Assembly: GCA_032821775.1 (NCBI GenBank)
Contig: JAVLRN010000004.1
Coordinates: forward strand, 62,001-126,000
Direction of reading: 5' to 3'
Length of the DNA stretch: 64,000 nucleotides
Source of the DNA: Sanguinoderma infundibulare
Lineage: Eukaryota > Basidiomycota > Agaricomycetes > Polyporales > Polyporaceae
Every line of letters starts with the position of its first letter. The stretch's first letter is position 1. Position numbers and translations under genes: made by a program. This document shows positions 23,201-33,879 of this stretch, one piece after another. The notes under the pieces are model-generated. The model did not search any database. It was given only the letters and a program-made list of their open reading frames with translations, and was not told the DNA's origin.

Positions 23201-24490
23201 CAAGCGCTTTCAGTGCGCTCATGACCTTCCCAGGGCAGTGCCTGCGTGATGGGTAGCGTCCGTAAGTAAAGTTCACGCGATGACAGAGACCGGAGCAGAC
23301 TCACGAGCAGAACATCCCGTCGACGCGGAGTGAAACAGTTCGAGGGCCAACTTCCTGATCGTCGGGCCGCTCGATCGGATGCAGGCTGATGACTTCTGCC
23401 TCGTAGCCAACGTCGTTGATGGCCTCCGCCATCTGTGGAGCAAGCTCACGCCGCGCGATGAGCGCCGTCGCCGACTTGCCAATCAAGTTGACCGCAACGT
23501 CCGAAACGCCAGGAATGTCCGAGAGCAACGCGGTCACGGTTGTAACACATGCCACGCAAGTCATGCCGCCAACGGAAAGCTCGACGCGCAGAGGACCATC
23601 CCCGCGATTCTCTGCCCGGTGAGCCCCTTTTCTGGCCGAACGGGAATTTTCGAGCGGCTCAAGGCTCACAACCTCCGCGCCGTACCCCATGTCTTCGATC
23701 GCGGAGACCACAGCAGGGGCGGCGTCGGCATGGGAGACGGTCATGGTTGCCGACTTCCCAAGCATGTCAACGACGACATCTGAAACTCCTGGAAGGTGAG
23801 AGGTGGCCGAGGTTATGGCGTGCAAACATGCTATGCAGGTCATGCCGTCCACCGAGAGTGTTAATCGAGAGGGGGCCGGAGCGTGGTTACCTGCATTCTG
23901 CGGCATGTCAAGAGGGAAGCTCGTCTCAGGATACGCGTCGGACGTGGCACTCTGCGGTGGAATACCCGGTCAATCAAAGTAACTACTTGGACAAGCCCAC
24001 GACGAACAAGCTCAGACGAACCTCATGTTCGAAGCCAGCCTTATCCAAGAGGCGGAGGTCGTGTTGTCCAGGGCGTTCGGCGCGACATTGGGCACAGTTG
24101 TTCAGGTGCTTCATATGCTTTGGTGTGACGATGTCAGCAAGCCCGGCTGCGAGGGTGCTGGACCGAGTCGGCTTGGGGGATACCAAAGTCTCTTCGGAGG
24201 GGGTGGCGAGGATATCGTACCCAGCCTCGTCAATGGCCGCTTTCAATACGGAAGCTGAAAGAATGCGATGGTGGTGGATGGTGACACACTGGGTGACGAT
24301 GGACACGTCGACGGAGGAAGGGGGAGGAGAGAGCAAGGCGAGCCCATCTTGGATGGTCTTGACACAGCTGCTCCGCGGACATTAGTATGCAATCGACTCA
24401 TAAATTGTAAAATTGACGGGACACTGACCTTCCACAGTGCAAGTTGGACACGAGGATGGTCGTAACTATCTCGCTTGTTTCGGAGGCCAT
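20210..24490 (-). CDS. ccc2: Copper-transporting P1B-type ATPase
   Basis: Ten exons: 24490-24429, 24367-23987, 23949-23305, 23241-22686, 22626-22482, 22405-21728, 21670-20877, 20818-20528, 20468-20356 and 20291-20210. The phases add up to about 1248 aa. Four N-terminal heavy-metal-associated domains carry HCGSC, MTCIAC, MTCVAC and MFCSHC, the last spanning an intron. They are followed by membrane helices, the actuator motif TGES, the CPC ion-binding helix (VVACPCGIG), the phosphorylation site DKTGTLT, the SHPLA motif and GDGINDAP. All catalytic motifs are present. By family this pumps Cu(I) into the secretory pathway to load cuproenzymes, as yeast Ccc2 and human ATP7 do. The third intron boundary set (37 nt) is the least certain. 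Two partial decayed copies lie at 33.9-35.1 and 38.0-38.5 kb. Confidence 0.9.
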
Positions 24491-25814
24491 GGCCGAGGTG
24501 CCGCAACGATTGGGGAGAGTCCAACGCGAAGACGGGGGACGCAGGCGCGAAGGAGGCGTCGAGGATGTGTCGGCCCGGGGAGAACAAGGGGCAGATGCCA
24601 GTAGGGTATATGTACGCAGCGGAGCGTCTGAGGGACTGGTCAGCGATGTAGCCCCACGGCTTAAAGAAGTGACATCCCTCACGACCGGCAAGGACGGAGA
24701 CGACGAGAATATAACAGCGACAGGAGATTCAACGACATGTTCGGCAAACACACCGGAGAGTCCCCTGTGTTACAACCGATCGCCATGACTCCGACATGAC
24801 AGGTGGCAGATGTCGGAGTCACCTTATACGGTCACGGTAGGGGATCTTATAGGCACTTACATACATCTATGCAGGTATTGCTTGAACGTGACGTCAAGAG
24901 TTTCTTGCGAGACGAGAAGCCTCTCCTTCAAGACCGTAACGCTCCCGGCGGTGTCCGGCATCAAGCGCATTAATGACCTATACTCTACCCCGAGAAGACG
25001 CCCTCGACAGCGAATGCGGCGGACCCTAAGCAATCGAATCAGAACCATCAGCCGAAGAAGATGATGGATTGGTACTTACGTTGAGCGACCTGAGGAAGTT
25101 GGGAAAGCGATCTTGGTTCACATTCCACCATTTCAGAAGACCATCGTGAGCCAGTCCACATGAAGAGGAAATGATGAGAAAAGTTGGTCATTCGCGCTCG
25201 TGGAGGCCATACTCCATACTAGGAGAGCAACGCGCCGAAATGTTAGAGAAGCTCTTCGATGGCTGCCGCGCAGCTGATGCGGACGTCGCAGGAGCGAAGG
25301 GAGCTGACTCGGACTGCGAAGACCTCGGAGCAGCGCACTGCGCCGCCGAACAACGGAGTCTCAAGGCGGTCCCTGCAGTGCCAGTCTTTTTTGAGCAAGC
25401 AGTGCATCTCCTGAGCACGTCGTACATATGCAAATGTTAGGGCGGGGGGAGTTGAAGAGGAGCACACGTTTCTCGACGCCTTTTTGTGGCCATGATCCCT
25501 TTCCCACGCGTCTCGGAGATCAGCGGCACAGCGCCACGTGCAAGCCCGCCTTGCAAGTATCCTCTTCCCAGTCGCGTTGGTCGAGGACAACTCATTTTTG
25601 ACTCCGGGTGAGTACGCTGATATATTTCACCGTTTAGAACATGTACTAAACTTGAATGCCATGGCTCACAAGTATAGTCTGAAGACAACTGCGGCCCGAT
25701 GCGCGAAGGCGAAGGGCGGGGTAGCACTATTGCAAGTAATGTCATGGTAGAGTTGTTGCTCTCTCCAGATATGCAACCGAGAGGCTCACAAGTGCCACGA
25801 AAATGCGAACGCTG
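24491..25814. other. Intergenic, upstream of the copper ATPase
   Basis: No gene is recognised. Minus-strand frames continue upstream of 24490, but without an ATG in frame with the ATPase. Small frames at 24.86-25.44 kb have no motif. Confidence 0.4.
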
Positions 25815-26130
25815 TCATGCAGTCGAGACGGTGTCGCTCGCACGGAACGACATTGTACACGTCACGCACAAGTTGCTTCAAACGATCGTGGCCAGCACAC
25901 ATCGAAAGGCGCGAGGGAAATCACGCTCTGCAGAATGCGAGACCACCAACACACACCTACGAAATATTCGCAACCGGCATATAGGCAACATGGTGCCCAT
26001 CAACCACTCCCACTGCTCGGCGAGTCCTCGCACCCGAAGTCATCTGCGGTCCGGTACAACACCTTCGACGGCCTGCCGCTGAACGCCTCGAAGACGATAT
26101 CGTGGACAGAGTCTGCCAAGTCCGTCCAGA
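25815..26130 (-). pseudogene. Relic of the 3' end of a family-B F-box gene
   Basis: This segment repeats 43335-43620, the last exon and 3' flank of family B copy 4, in the same orientation. Shared blocks include tgcagtcgagacggtgtcgc and ctgcagaatgcgaga/ctgcagaatacgtca. On the minus strand the RTADDFGCE motif is followed by an insertion of about 8-11 bases that shifts the frame before the EWLM signature, so it is not functional. It abuts the 3' end of family A copy 5. Confidence 0.75.
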
Positions 26131-26137
26131 ACTACGT

Positions 26138-27892
26138 CTAATAGTATGTAGTAACGATCTCATCTGAACCATCGTCGCCGGTGTCATCGTATGCCTCGGA
26201 TTCATCTCCCCCCCTCAGCTCATACTGGGCTCTACACGCCTCACAGTCCTCGACCTCTACGGCCACATCCCGAACAGAGTCCCCTAACGCCTCGAGGTTA
26301 TCCCACAACTTCAACGCAAACCCGGTCAGTTCTGAGTCGCTCGCGCTCGATTCCGCTCCTGAGTCCGAGTCGTCCGAGTCGTCCGGCGGCGTCCAGACAG
26401 TCAACGAGCTCAGTCGCTGGCCGACCTCGGCCCGCTGACGTGCCCAGGCTGCTACCACTCGCGGGACGAACTCTGCTAACGTGTCACCGTCAACATCCCG
26501 CCCAGGAGTGGCGCACAGCATCAAGTCCTCGAGCTCCGGACACACGCCCTGGTCCTTCTCGAAGGCTGGAAGGATATTGCGCAGCAGTGCCCCGCCTCCG
26601 ATCAAGAGCACGCGCAAGTGGGGCATGGCAGCGAAGAAGCGCGCCCAATTGCGCTTGAAGGGCAGCCCGTGCGGAATGTGAAGCTCGAGGCAGACCAGGA
26701 TCGAGGGCACGATCAGGCTCGGGATCGTGACCAGGAACGACTTGCAGTTGTCTCGCAAGTCTTCGGGTCCTGTATCGATAAGGTCAGCCACGATCGACCA
26801 CCGGCCACGGGCGTCGGTGGGTGCGTCCCCGGACGAACCTCGCAACGCCAGGCGCCACTGCGCATCCACCGTCAGCGAAAGAGAGCGGGAGCGGCGAATG
26901 GGTGGGAGCGACGCGCTGACGTTCTCAGGAATGATGTCGTCTGTGCAGTCTGGGCCGATATCACAGGCGCAGTACCCCTTGATGTCGAAAGAGGATAAGG
27001 AAGGGAGACGCAGGGCGCCGAGTGCATCGGATATGTCGAGCGTGAGCTCGTCCACGGACAGGTGACGAAGCCTCGGCAAGGTGACGACAGGGAGCTGCTT
27101 TCCTAGGTAGCCGCGGTATTTGTAGGCATATTCGAAGCAGTGGTCGGTTCGCAAGGACTCTAGATTAGGACAGGCGGTAAGGAAGGTGTGGAGGTACGGT
27201 GGGTATCCTTGCTCTCGCGCCAGGTGATCATCAAACGCGTTGGATATCTCGAGCTGGGTGAGATGCAGCAGGGGCGTTCCTGGGAGGGGGATGATCTGAT
27301 CCAAAGCCAGATGCTGGAGACACGGAAGAATGTCGGTCCCCAGCGTCCATTGGAAGTCGTCCTCGAAGTACACTTCTGAGAGAACTGACAGCGACGTGAT
27401 CTCTGCCTGAGCCACCGCGTGGATAAATGACTTGATGATCGTAGCTTGACTGGAGCTGGGGATGATCTTGAGCCTCTTGACAGATTTCGTCTTGGACAAG
27501 ACTAGGTTGAACGCCTCTACGATCGCTCCATCGGGCATATCCTCGCAGGATACGAGCAGATCGAGTGCGACCCGCCGCACTCGGTTCAGTTGCGTCTCCA
27601 GGGCGAGTACGTCGAAGCCCAGGCTTTTGGATATGAGGACGGAAGACCACAGTGTAGGCATATCGAGAGCGATGTCCCGCCACCTCTTGCAAACCCAGGA
27701 CGCACGGACCCAGTTGGCCGTCATTCCGTGTCTGCGTCGAGTGCAGGCATTCTTCCAGGCCTGGAAGATCAGAGCAAGGATCTCGGCTGGGAGTCGGCGA
27801 CTGACGTCCGACCGTGGCAATCCTGATAGACAAGTTGCGGGTGAGTTGGACAGTAGTATTTACAGGAGGCTGGGGACATTACCTGTGTGCAC
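26138..27892 (-). CDS. F-box/LRR-like protein, family A copy 5, start codon altered
   Basis: Exons 27892-27883 and 27822-26138 follow the family plan, about 564 aa if translation begins at the first exon. That exon, however, reads GTGCACACAG where the paralogs have ATGCACACAG or ATGCAGACAG, so the conventional ATG is lost. The rest is intact: F-box-like RLPAEILALIFQAWKNAC, WVCKRWRDIALDMPTLWSS, the LRR-like body, DCEAC and a VTTYY C-terminus. The first in-frame ATG in exon 2 (MTANWV) would delete half of the F-box. It may use the near-cognate GTG, start from an unseen upstream exon, or be a young pseudogene. The leader is similar to that of copy 4. Confidence 0.75.
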
Positions 27893-28677
27893 GGTGTGCC
27901 GCCACTCGATGATTTCGATGCAAAATCAGTGGTGCGTGCCAGTCTGACAGTAGTACTTGGTAGGAATTCTACATTGCCACGTTCACCGGAATGCCGCTCA
28001 GGGTATACCATGAATAAAAATACGGACTTACTATCAAATGCAAACCATTACGTGGTGCAGTCGCAACTAGGTATAAGTCAGACTTCCGCCACTCAGTACT
28101 CAGTCCCAATGTACGGCTACGATGGCGTGAGAACACGTTGCCACGTGGACCAGCCAACCAATGGCCGCCAATGGGAAGGCCCTTTCAACACTGGCAAACA
28201 TCGTCCACCTATTCGCTCTCCCCAAACTGCAGTGTGCCTCCGAATGGGAGGCAACGCACGTTAATCCTCTAGTGCGCCGTTTCAGAAGGATAGTCGAGCG
28301 GGTACACGAACGGGTGAATGGAAAGGACCTCCGATATACGCGACGAACGGAAATGTTCTGTTCTGTCCGCGCCGGTGAGCATTCGTAGAACGTACGCCCG
28401 ACATGCTCGGGATGCTTTAAAACGACAAAGAAATCGCCCCGTTCCTCCAATCAGATGCATACAGTATTAAACGTACAAACGGCACGACCCGTTGGCGAAA
28501 CCTATCGTTTGGCCAACACCCGTACCCTTTCAACGACCATCCATTGCGTCGAGGATCAGCCTTTCCGCGCGAGCCGACCTAGGCTTGATCGAGTAGTCGT
28601 ACATTTCGGTAAGGCTTAAAAGGCATCATCACATCAGCGACGCAGATGGGGAGTTGAGAACATCGAATATCCAGGAC
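27893..28677. other. Intergenic between family A copy 5 and the P450
   Basis: No gene is recognised. The first 60 bases form the leader of copy 5, conserved with copy 4. Confidence 0.4.
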
Positions 28678-30661
28678 TCACGACACTATCCTGTCCGCCG
28701 TCATCGCTTTATACGCAATCGGCACCGACGCACCGTCTTCGTCCACCGGCGGTTTGATGTCAAACGTACTGAGCACAGAAGCGCACATGATGAGCAGCGT
28801 CGCCTCGGCAAAGTGTCGCCCGGGACAGATCCTACGAACGACACTCCGTCAGTCTCGGCCCAGGCGAGTGACGCGCGAGAGAACCGCTCATCGACAGACC
28901 TGCGTCCGAACCCGAACACGAAATTGCCAGGATCTTTGTCGTGCACGTCCAGCTGTCCGTTCGAGTCGAGGAACCGTTCCGGTATGAAGTTATCCGGATC
29001 GGGGTACACCTCCGGGTCGTGTGAGATGCCCCTGCGGTTGTACGGAAGGGTCAGATCAGCGCGAGAATGCGTCCGGAAAGGTCCCAAGTTCGATACCGTA
29101 CCAAATGTTCACGAAGATGGTCGAGCCATCGGGGATCAAGTAGCCGTTGTACTCGTCATCGGCGACGGTGCGGTGAGGCAACGCGATGGGCGTGACGACG
29201 TGCCAGCGCATCACCTCCTTGACGATCGCTCGGACGTACGGGAGCGACTTGATGTCCGAGAACTCGGGGAGGCGATCCTGCCCGAGGACGCTGTCCAGCT
29301 CGGCTTGCGCCTTCCGCTGTACTTCGGGGTGTAGCGCCATGGCCAAGAAGAATGCTCGTGTGGTGGCGTACGTCTGTGAAAGGGCCGTGCCGCATGAGCA
29401 TAGGACGTTCGGCAAGACGGAAGATGCGAGTGCGGGAAGTACTGTACCGTGTCAGCGGCAGCTGTCAGGGGATGGAAATGCTCAGATCAAATCAAATCTG
29501 AGCGGGGAATGGCGCGTCTAGAAAACGTACCAGCATACATCGTTGCTGTCAAGCCCCTGCATACGTCTTCAGTAGCGTAGTCACCACCATTGTACAGCAA
29601 CCGAGTGATCACCGAGTCCTTGACGACTCCTTGCTCCTATGACGGTGTCAGTGTTGGCAGTCTGCTACGCTCATGATCAGGCTTCTAAGAACTCACGATA
29701 GCCGTCTTTGCCGTGTCGAAAAGCGTATCTCGAACAAAGTCCATTTCGCGCTTCGCGTTCGCCGCAAAGCGCTTGAATCGCCCACCCGGGATCCACGCGG
29801 GGAGGAAGCGAAGCCACGGGATAGCTTCAACCGGGTAACGCCCAGGGACGGCGATGTCTTCGCCGACGTCGGCGATCCGCTCCACCATCTTGAAGTAGCG
29901 GTCGTCCTCTTCCGAGAGGTCGATACCGTACGTCACGCGCGTCACCGACGCGGCGAACGAGCTGATACCAGCGCGGCCAACAGCGTCACTGACAGTCCAC
30001 GGCAGGAGGAATGGCGGACAATACGTACAGCCTGAGGTGCGAGCCCAGTCCACTCGGCGAACGAAGGACGCTCCGGAGCAGATCCCGTGCGGCCTGTAGC
30101 TGGATGGGTTGGTAGTCCGCGACGACCTCCGAGTGCATGACTTGGTGGAGAGCGCGGCGGTGTTGGCGCCATTTCGCACCGTAGTTCATCAGGACGAACA
30201 TCCACTCGTAGTACCCGACCCTTGCAACAATCGCTCAGTGCCGATATCCACTACAATGGTTGATATGACGTACAGATCGACCATGATCGACGCCGGGCGG
30301 TCCGAGTAGTTGGCTGATCGCTTGTCCAGCAGGTCGGTCGCCGCGCGCAGAGAACCGAGTATGACCATGGACTGTCCGAGGACGTTCAAGTACACGACCT
30401 CCCCTACGGACCGCTTAGAACGTGAATGGGAGAGAACGCGTAGCTCCGCAACTGAGACGCACCATATTTCTGCGTAAGAGCCGTGCACTCACGGCCGAGG
30501 TGCTTCCTAGGGGCATCGAGTGCGTTGCCGATGAAGGGGAGAGGCTTGGGACCCGGGGGAAGATGGGCCAGCCGCCTGCGCGACGCCAGTCGCTCAAAAA
30601 GTAATACAGCGGCCACGAGTAGTGAGAGCCGAAACAACATGCCCAAGTCGACGTACGACAT
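28678..30661 (-). CDS. Cytochrome P450 monooxygenase
   Basis: Nine exons: 30661-30463, 30403-30274, 30220-30029, 29988-29697, 29636-29531, 29461-29448, 29373-29102, 29031-28900 and 28831-28678, in consistent phase for 496 aa. Landmarks in order are an N-terminal membrane anchor (MLFRLSLLVAAVLLFE), the proline hinge LPPGPKPLPF, WRQHRR in helix C, the I-helix oxygen-binding AAADTT, ExxR (KEVMRW), the FIPERF loop and the heme-ligand loop FGFGRRICPGRHFA, whose Cys is the iron ligand. It is a microsomal class-II P450 that would need a CPR partner. Overall style resembles the multi-member basidiomycete families often labelled O-methylsterigmatocystin oxidoreductase, but the substrate cannot be told. 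An in-frame ATG at 30703 would add 14 residues. Exon 6 is only 14 nt. Confidence 0.9.
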
Positions 30662-31556
30662 GGTGGAAACCTGAAGGTGCTGAGGGGTAAACCACACGGG
30701 CATACATGTCTGCTTATAGGGGTGTGAGGAGCGTCAATCACGTAAAGCAAACGGACAAGTTCGCGGGCGAGCGAATCATGTACGGAGAACGGATTTGATA
30801 AGGCTGACTACGCTACGATAAGCAGCTCAGGCAAATAACCTCATGTACATCTTGTCAGTGAGAAATCGGCGCCTCGGACTTATGAACAGACGTACCCCTC
30901 AGCTTCTGTGCCCGAGGCTTCGTACGGTGTGAATGGCTTTGCGTTCTCGCGGGTGACTTCTTCGGAAGTTTCTCTTTCCACACAACGTCTGCGCAGCTCT
31001 TGGGAGCTTGAACATCTACTCCTTGAACGGGTCGCCTCCGGGCTTCGAATTCAGACTATTCTCGTCCTCTGTACTCGTGGCCTGGAGTTGGCGCAGGTAT
31101 CTGGACACAGAAGCATCATCACACACGGCAGAAGACCGACTGTGTGAACATGTGGTAATAGAACACGCCACCGACGACTCGTACAAGACGCAAAGCACAC
31201 CAGCATCGAACGTGGCCACCACCGTTCAGCTCCACAAGTTCCAAAATGGGAAACGCGCCGCCAGTGCCCCTGAGCGCAGCATAACGCTTGTGGACAATCA
31301 CGAATAAAAGACGAACAAGACGGTGAATGTGATTCCCAAATTGCAAATAACGGGCTACAGCCAGAAAGCTTGAGAAAACAGAAAGAAATCGAAGAAGGCA
31401 AACGTAAATACTGTACCCCATCGGAAACGTCGCTGTTCCTGGACTCGGTCGCCTAGGCGACGGTCCTGAGCGTACGAGCAGTTGATTCCGCCTGCAGATT
31501 TTAATACGCGTAAGAGTCAGAGGTGTCTCATCAGAACACGAGGCGCACCTGTCGAT
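30662..31556. other. Intergenic between P450 and MYND genes
   Basis: Presumed P450 promoter and MYND 3' region. A 100-codon minus-strand frame at 31119-31421 has hydrophobic stretches but no ATG context or motif that I can support. Confidence 0.4.
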
Positions 31557-32771
31557 TTACACCTCGCGAACGGGGTAGCGGTTCTTCAGCAACCGCGTAT
31601 ACTTGGCCGTGTTCGGCGCGAGCTTGACGAGGCTCTTCGCGTACTCCACCAGCTGGCCGCGCATGCACGCATCGTGGAGTGCGAGTGGATCGAACCCGTC
31701 TGTGGTGAAAAGGCGCTTGTAGAGATCGTCCAGCAGTTTCCTGTCTTGCTCGTTCTTGCAGTTTGCAAAGCCGTAGTCGACGGAGACAGCTCGGGAAAGC
31801 GTCGGTGAGTCTCTGGCGCCACTTGCCCTGAAGAGGCGGATGGTGTAGAGCTTCAGATACCAGACGGACTTGAACGATCTTGGGGAACCAGCCATGACGT
31901 CGAGGAAGAAACGCTCAGCCGGCAGGGAAATGTGGTAGCGGGAGGAGAGGAGGGGCAGGGTCGAAGTCTCGAACGCGGCGCAGAAGTCGTCGAAGGTGCA
32001 GTGACGGATAAGGTCCCAATACGAGAAATCGAGCTCGACCTGGTGGCCGACGATGAAGCCGAACGCCATGGATGCATCCTGAGGTGATGATGGTGGGGCA
32101 GGGTAGGGGTGTGCCTTGAATAGAAGGTTGACATAGAGAAAGAAACAGGATTGTCGGGTTGGAGGGAGTGCGTGAACCTTTGCCATGACCTCCTCGTAGG
32201 TGTCCTTCGGGGAGCCGCCGATGAAAGCCCAAGTGTCGAGACGTGCCTTCTCGACCGACGCAACGAAGCTCCGGTGGACCATGGCTTCATCCGCAGTCGA
32301 TGGACTGAGGACCCACTCGTGCTGGAGGAGCCATGGGTAGCAGACGCCTCGGTTATCCGGCGGAAGCGCTTCATACACCCCCTTGACACCGTCAAGGAGT
32401 CTTCCCTCCTTCCTCCACTTGCGCACCTCTTGGGGAGGAACGGCGTGGTGCACAAGGATCTCTGTCCAGAGATTGAAGACTACCACGGCCTCGCTGAGCG
32501 GCCCTGCCCTATTAAGTCCATAGTCGATGATCGTTTGCTTGTCGAACGGGATGTGATTGGCGAAGCATGCACGAGCGAGGTGATAGGCGGTGTCAATCGG
32601 CTTGTCGGTCTTGCAGTCAAAGATGTGCCACGGCCAGTGTAGGCTCTTCTGGCATTCGGCGCTGCAGTACCAGGTGTTCTTGCATCCGGCGCATCGTTTG
32701 GCATCGGCGGTCTCGGTGGAGCAATGGGCGCAATTGTGAGCAACCATTGGGCGACTGAAAGCGACATTCAT
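31557..32771 (-). CDS. zf-MYND domain protein
   Basis: A single open frame of about 404 aa from the ATG at 32771 (MNVAFSRPMVAHNCAHC); a second in-frame ATG at 32747 begins right before the finger. Residues about 12-50 form a MYND zinc finger, with cysteines in the pattern CxxC, CxxC, YCSxxC and a terminal HxxxC (CAHC, CAGC, WYCSAECQ, HIFDC). MYND fingers bind zinc and mediate protein-protein contacts. The remaining 350 residues are helical-looking and common in basidiomycete MYND proteins of unknown function. No SET domain is visible. A duplicated fragment lies at 10521-10665. Confidence 0.85.
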   Translation of the reverse strand: MNVAFSRPMVAHNCAHCSTETADAKRCAGCKNTWYCSAECQKSLHWPWHIFDCKTDKPIDTAYHLARACFANHIPFDKQTIIDYGLNRAGPLSEAVVVFNLWTEILVHHAVPPQEVRKWRKEGRLLDGVKGVYEALPPDNRGVCYPWLLQHEWVLSPSTADEAMVHRSFVASVEKARLDTWAFIGGSPKDTYEEVMAKVHALPPTRQSCFFLYVNLLFKAHPYPAPPSSPQDASMAFGFIVGHQVELDFSYWDLIRHCTFDDFCAAFETSTLPLLSSRYHISLPAERFFLDVMAGSPRSFKSVWYLKLYTIRLFRASGARDSPTLSRAVSVDYGFANCKNEQDRKLLDDLYKRLFTTDGFDPLALHDACMRGQLVEYAKSLVKLAPNTAKYTRLLKNRYPVREV

Positions 32772-33879
32772 GAGTTGCTGCAACCAGTGAGACAACGGAG
32801 ACGTACCAGCTAATGTGAGGTGAGACGGTTGGCGATGGAGGGGAGGACCAACGGCCCTGGTGACGACACTGGGAGGGCGAGACGTTAGCTATGGTTGTGT
32901 CAACTCCATCATGGCAAATCCCGGCGGATCGCGCCTGTCGCCCAGATCCAGATCATCTTCCTCGGCCTCTGCTCGCTGGAGCCCATCGCTATGGTTGAAT
33001 AGGGCCGCTGTTTGGGCCGGCTGAGAATGGACAGACCGTGTCGCTGAGGACGGACATCACGGTGATCATGGAAGCTGAGAAAAGAGAACAAATGAGGCGC
33101 CCAAGAGGTGTTCCCGATCTGGATCTGAGTCGGCAGCAGTTGCCGTCCTTTGCCGTCCCGCCGGTCTGTTCGTGACGAAGCTCAGCTCTGCTTCCAGCCA
33201 TCACCTTCCTCCTCCCACACGGCACGTACCATCCTGTACGCGTCATCTCGACCCGCCCACCGCCGATCCCGAAGCTTTGCATGTCCCCGACCCCAATCAC
33301 ACGAGCTGTATCTGCGTGCGCAAATATCTCATTGGTCCGTACCAGCTGTACCAAAGACACAATAAGTACTCACCCGGCCGTCTGATGATCACCCGTCAGC
33401 CAGCCTGCGGACAACATCTGCGACACACGTCTTTCTGGGTCAGTACGGTCTCGAACTCGGAATGTCATTAGATGTGACTCACCCGCTTATATGCGTGCAT
33501 GCAGCCAGGATCTGCGAGACACGGCGGGGCTGGTACCCCCTTCATCTTCCAACGCCAAATCCCTATGCTCGACCAACAAGAACCTCCACCCTCCGTCCCG
33601 CACAGCTCGTCTACATCATCTTCGTCCACACATCGTTTACCAACTGTACTCGCCCGTCAACTACTGCCGAAATCGAAGCATTTCATATCCCCTGCCTCGC
33701 AAGTGCTCCGTACGCGAATTTTACGCCCCCAGCATACAATACGAACGCTTCCTCTCGCTCAGACATCCTCACGGCCTGTACCAACCTGTACCAAGGAAAG
33801 AAGCTCAATACTCACCTCGCCGCCCGCAGATTGTCGACCCACTGTCGGGCAGCATCTGCGAGATATGGCTCATTCCCAA
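32772..33879. other. Intergenic, no recognisable gene
   Basis: Several plus-strand frames of 100-200 codons are rich in Ser, Thr and Pro and lack motifs. I call none of them. Confidence 0.4.
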
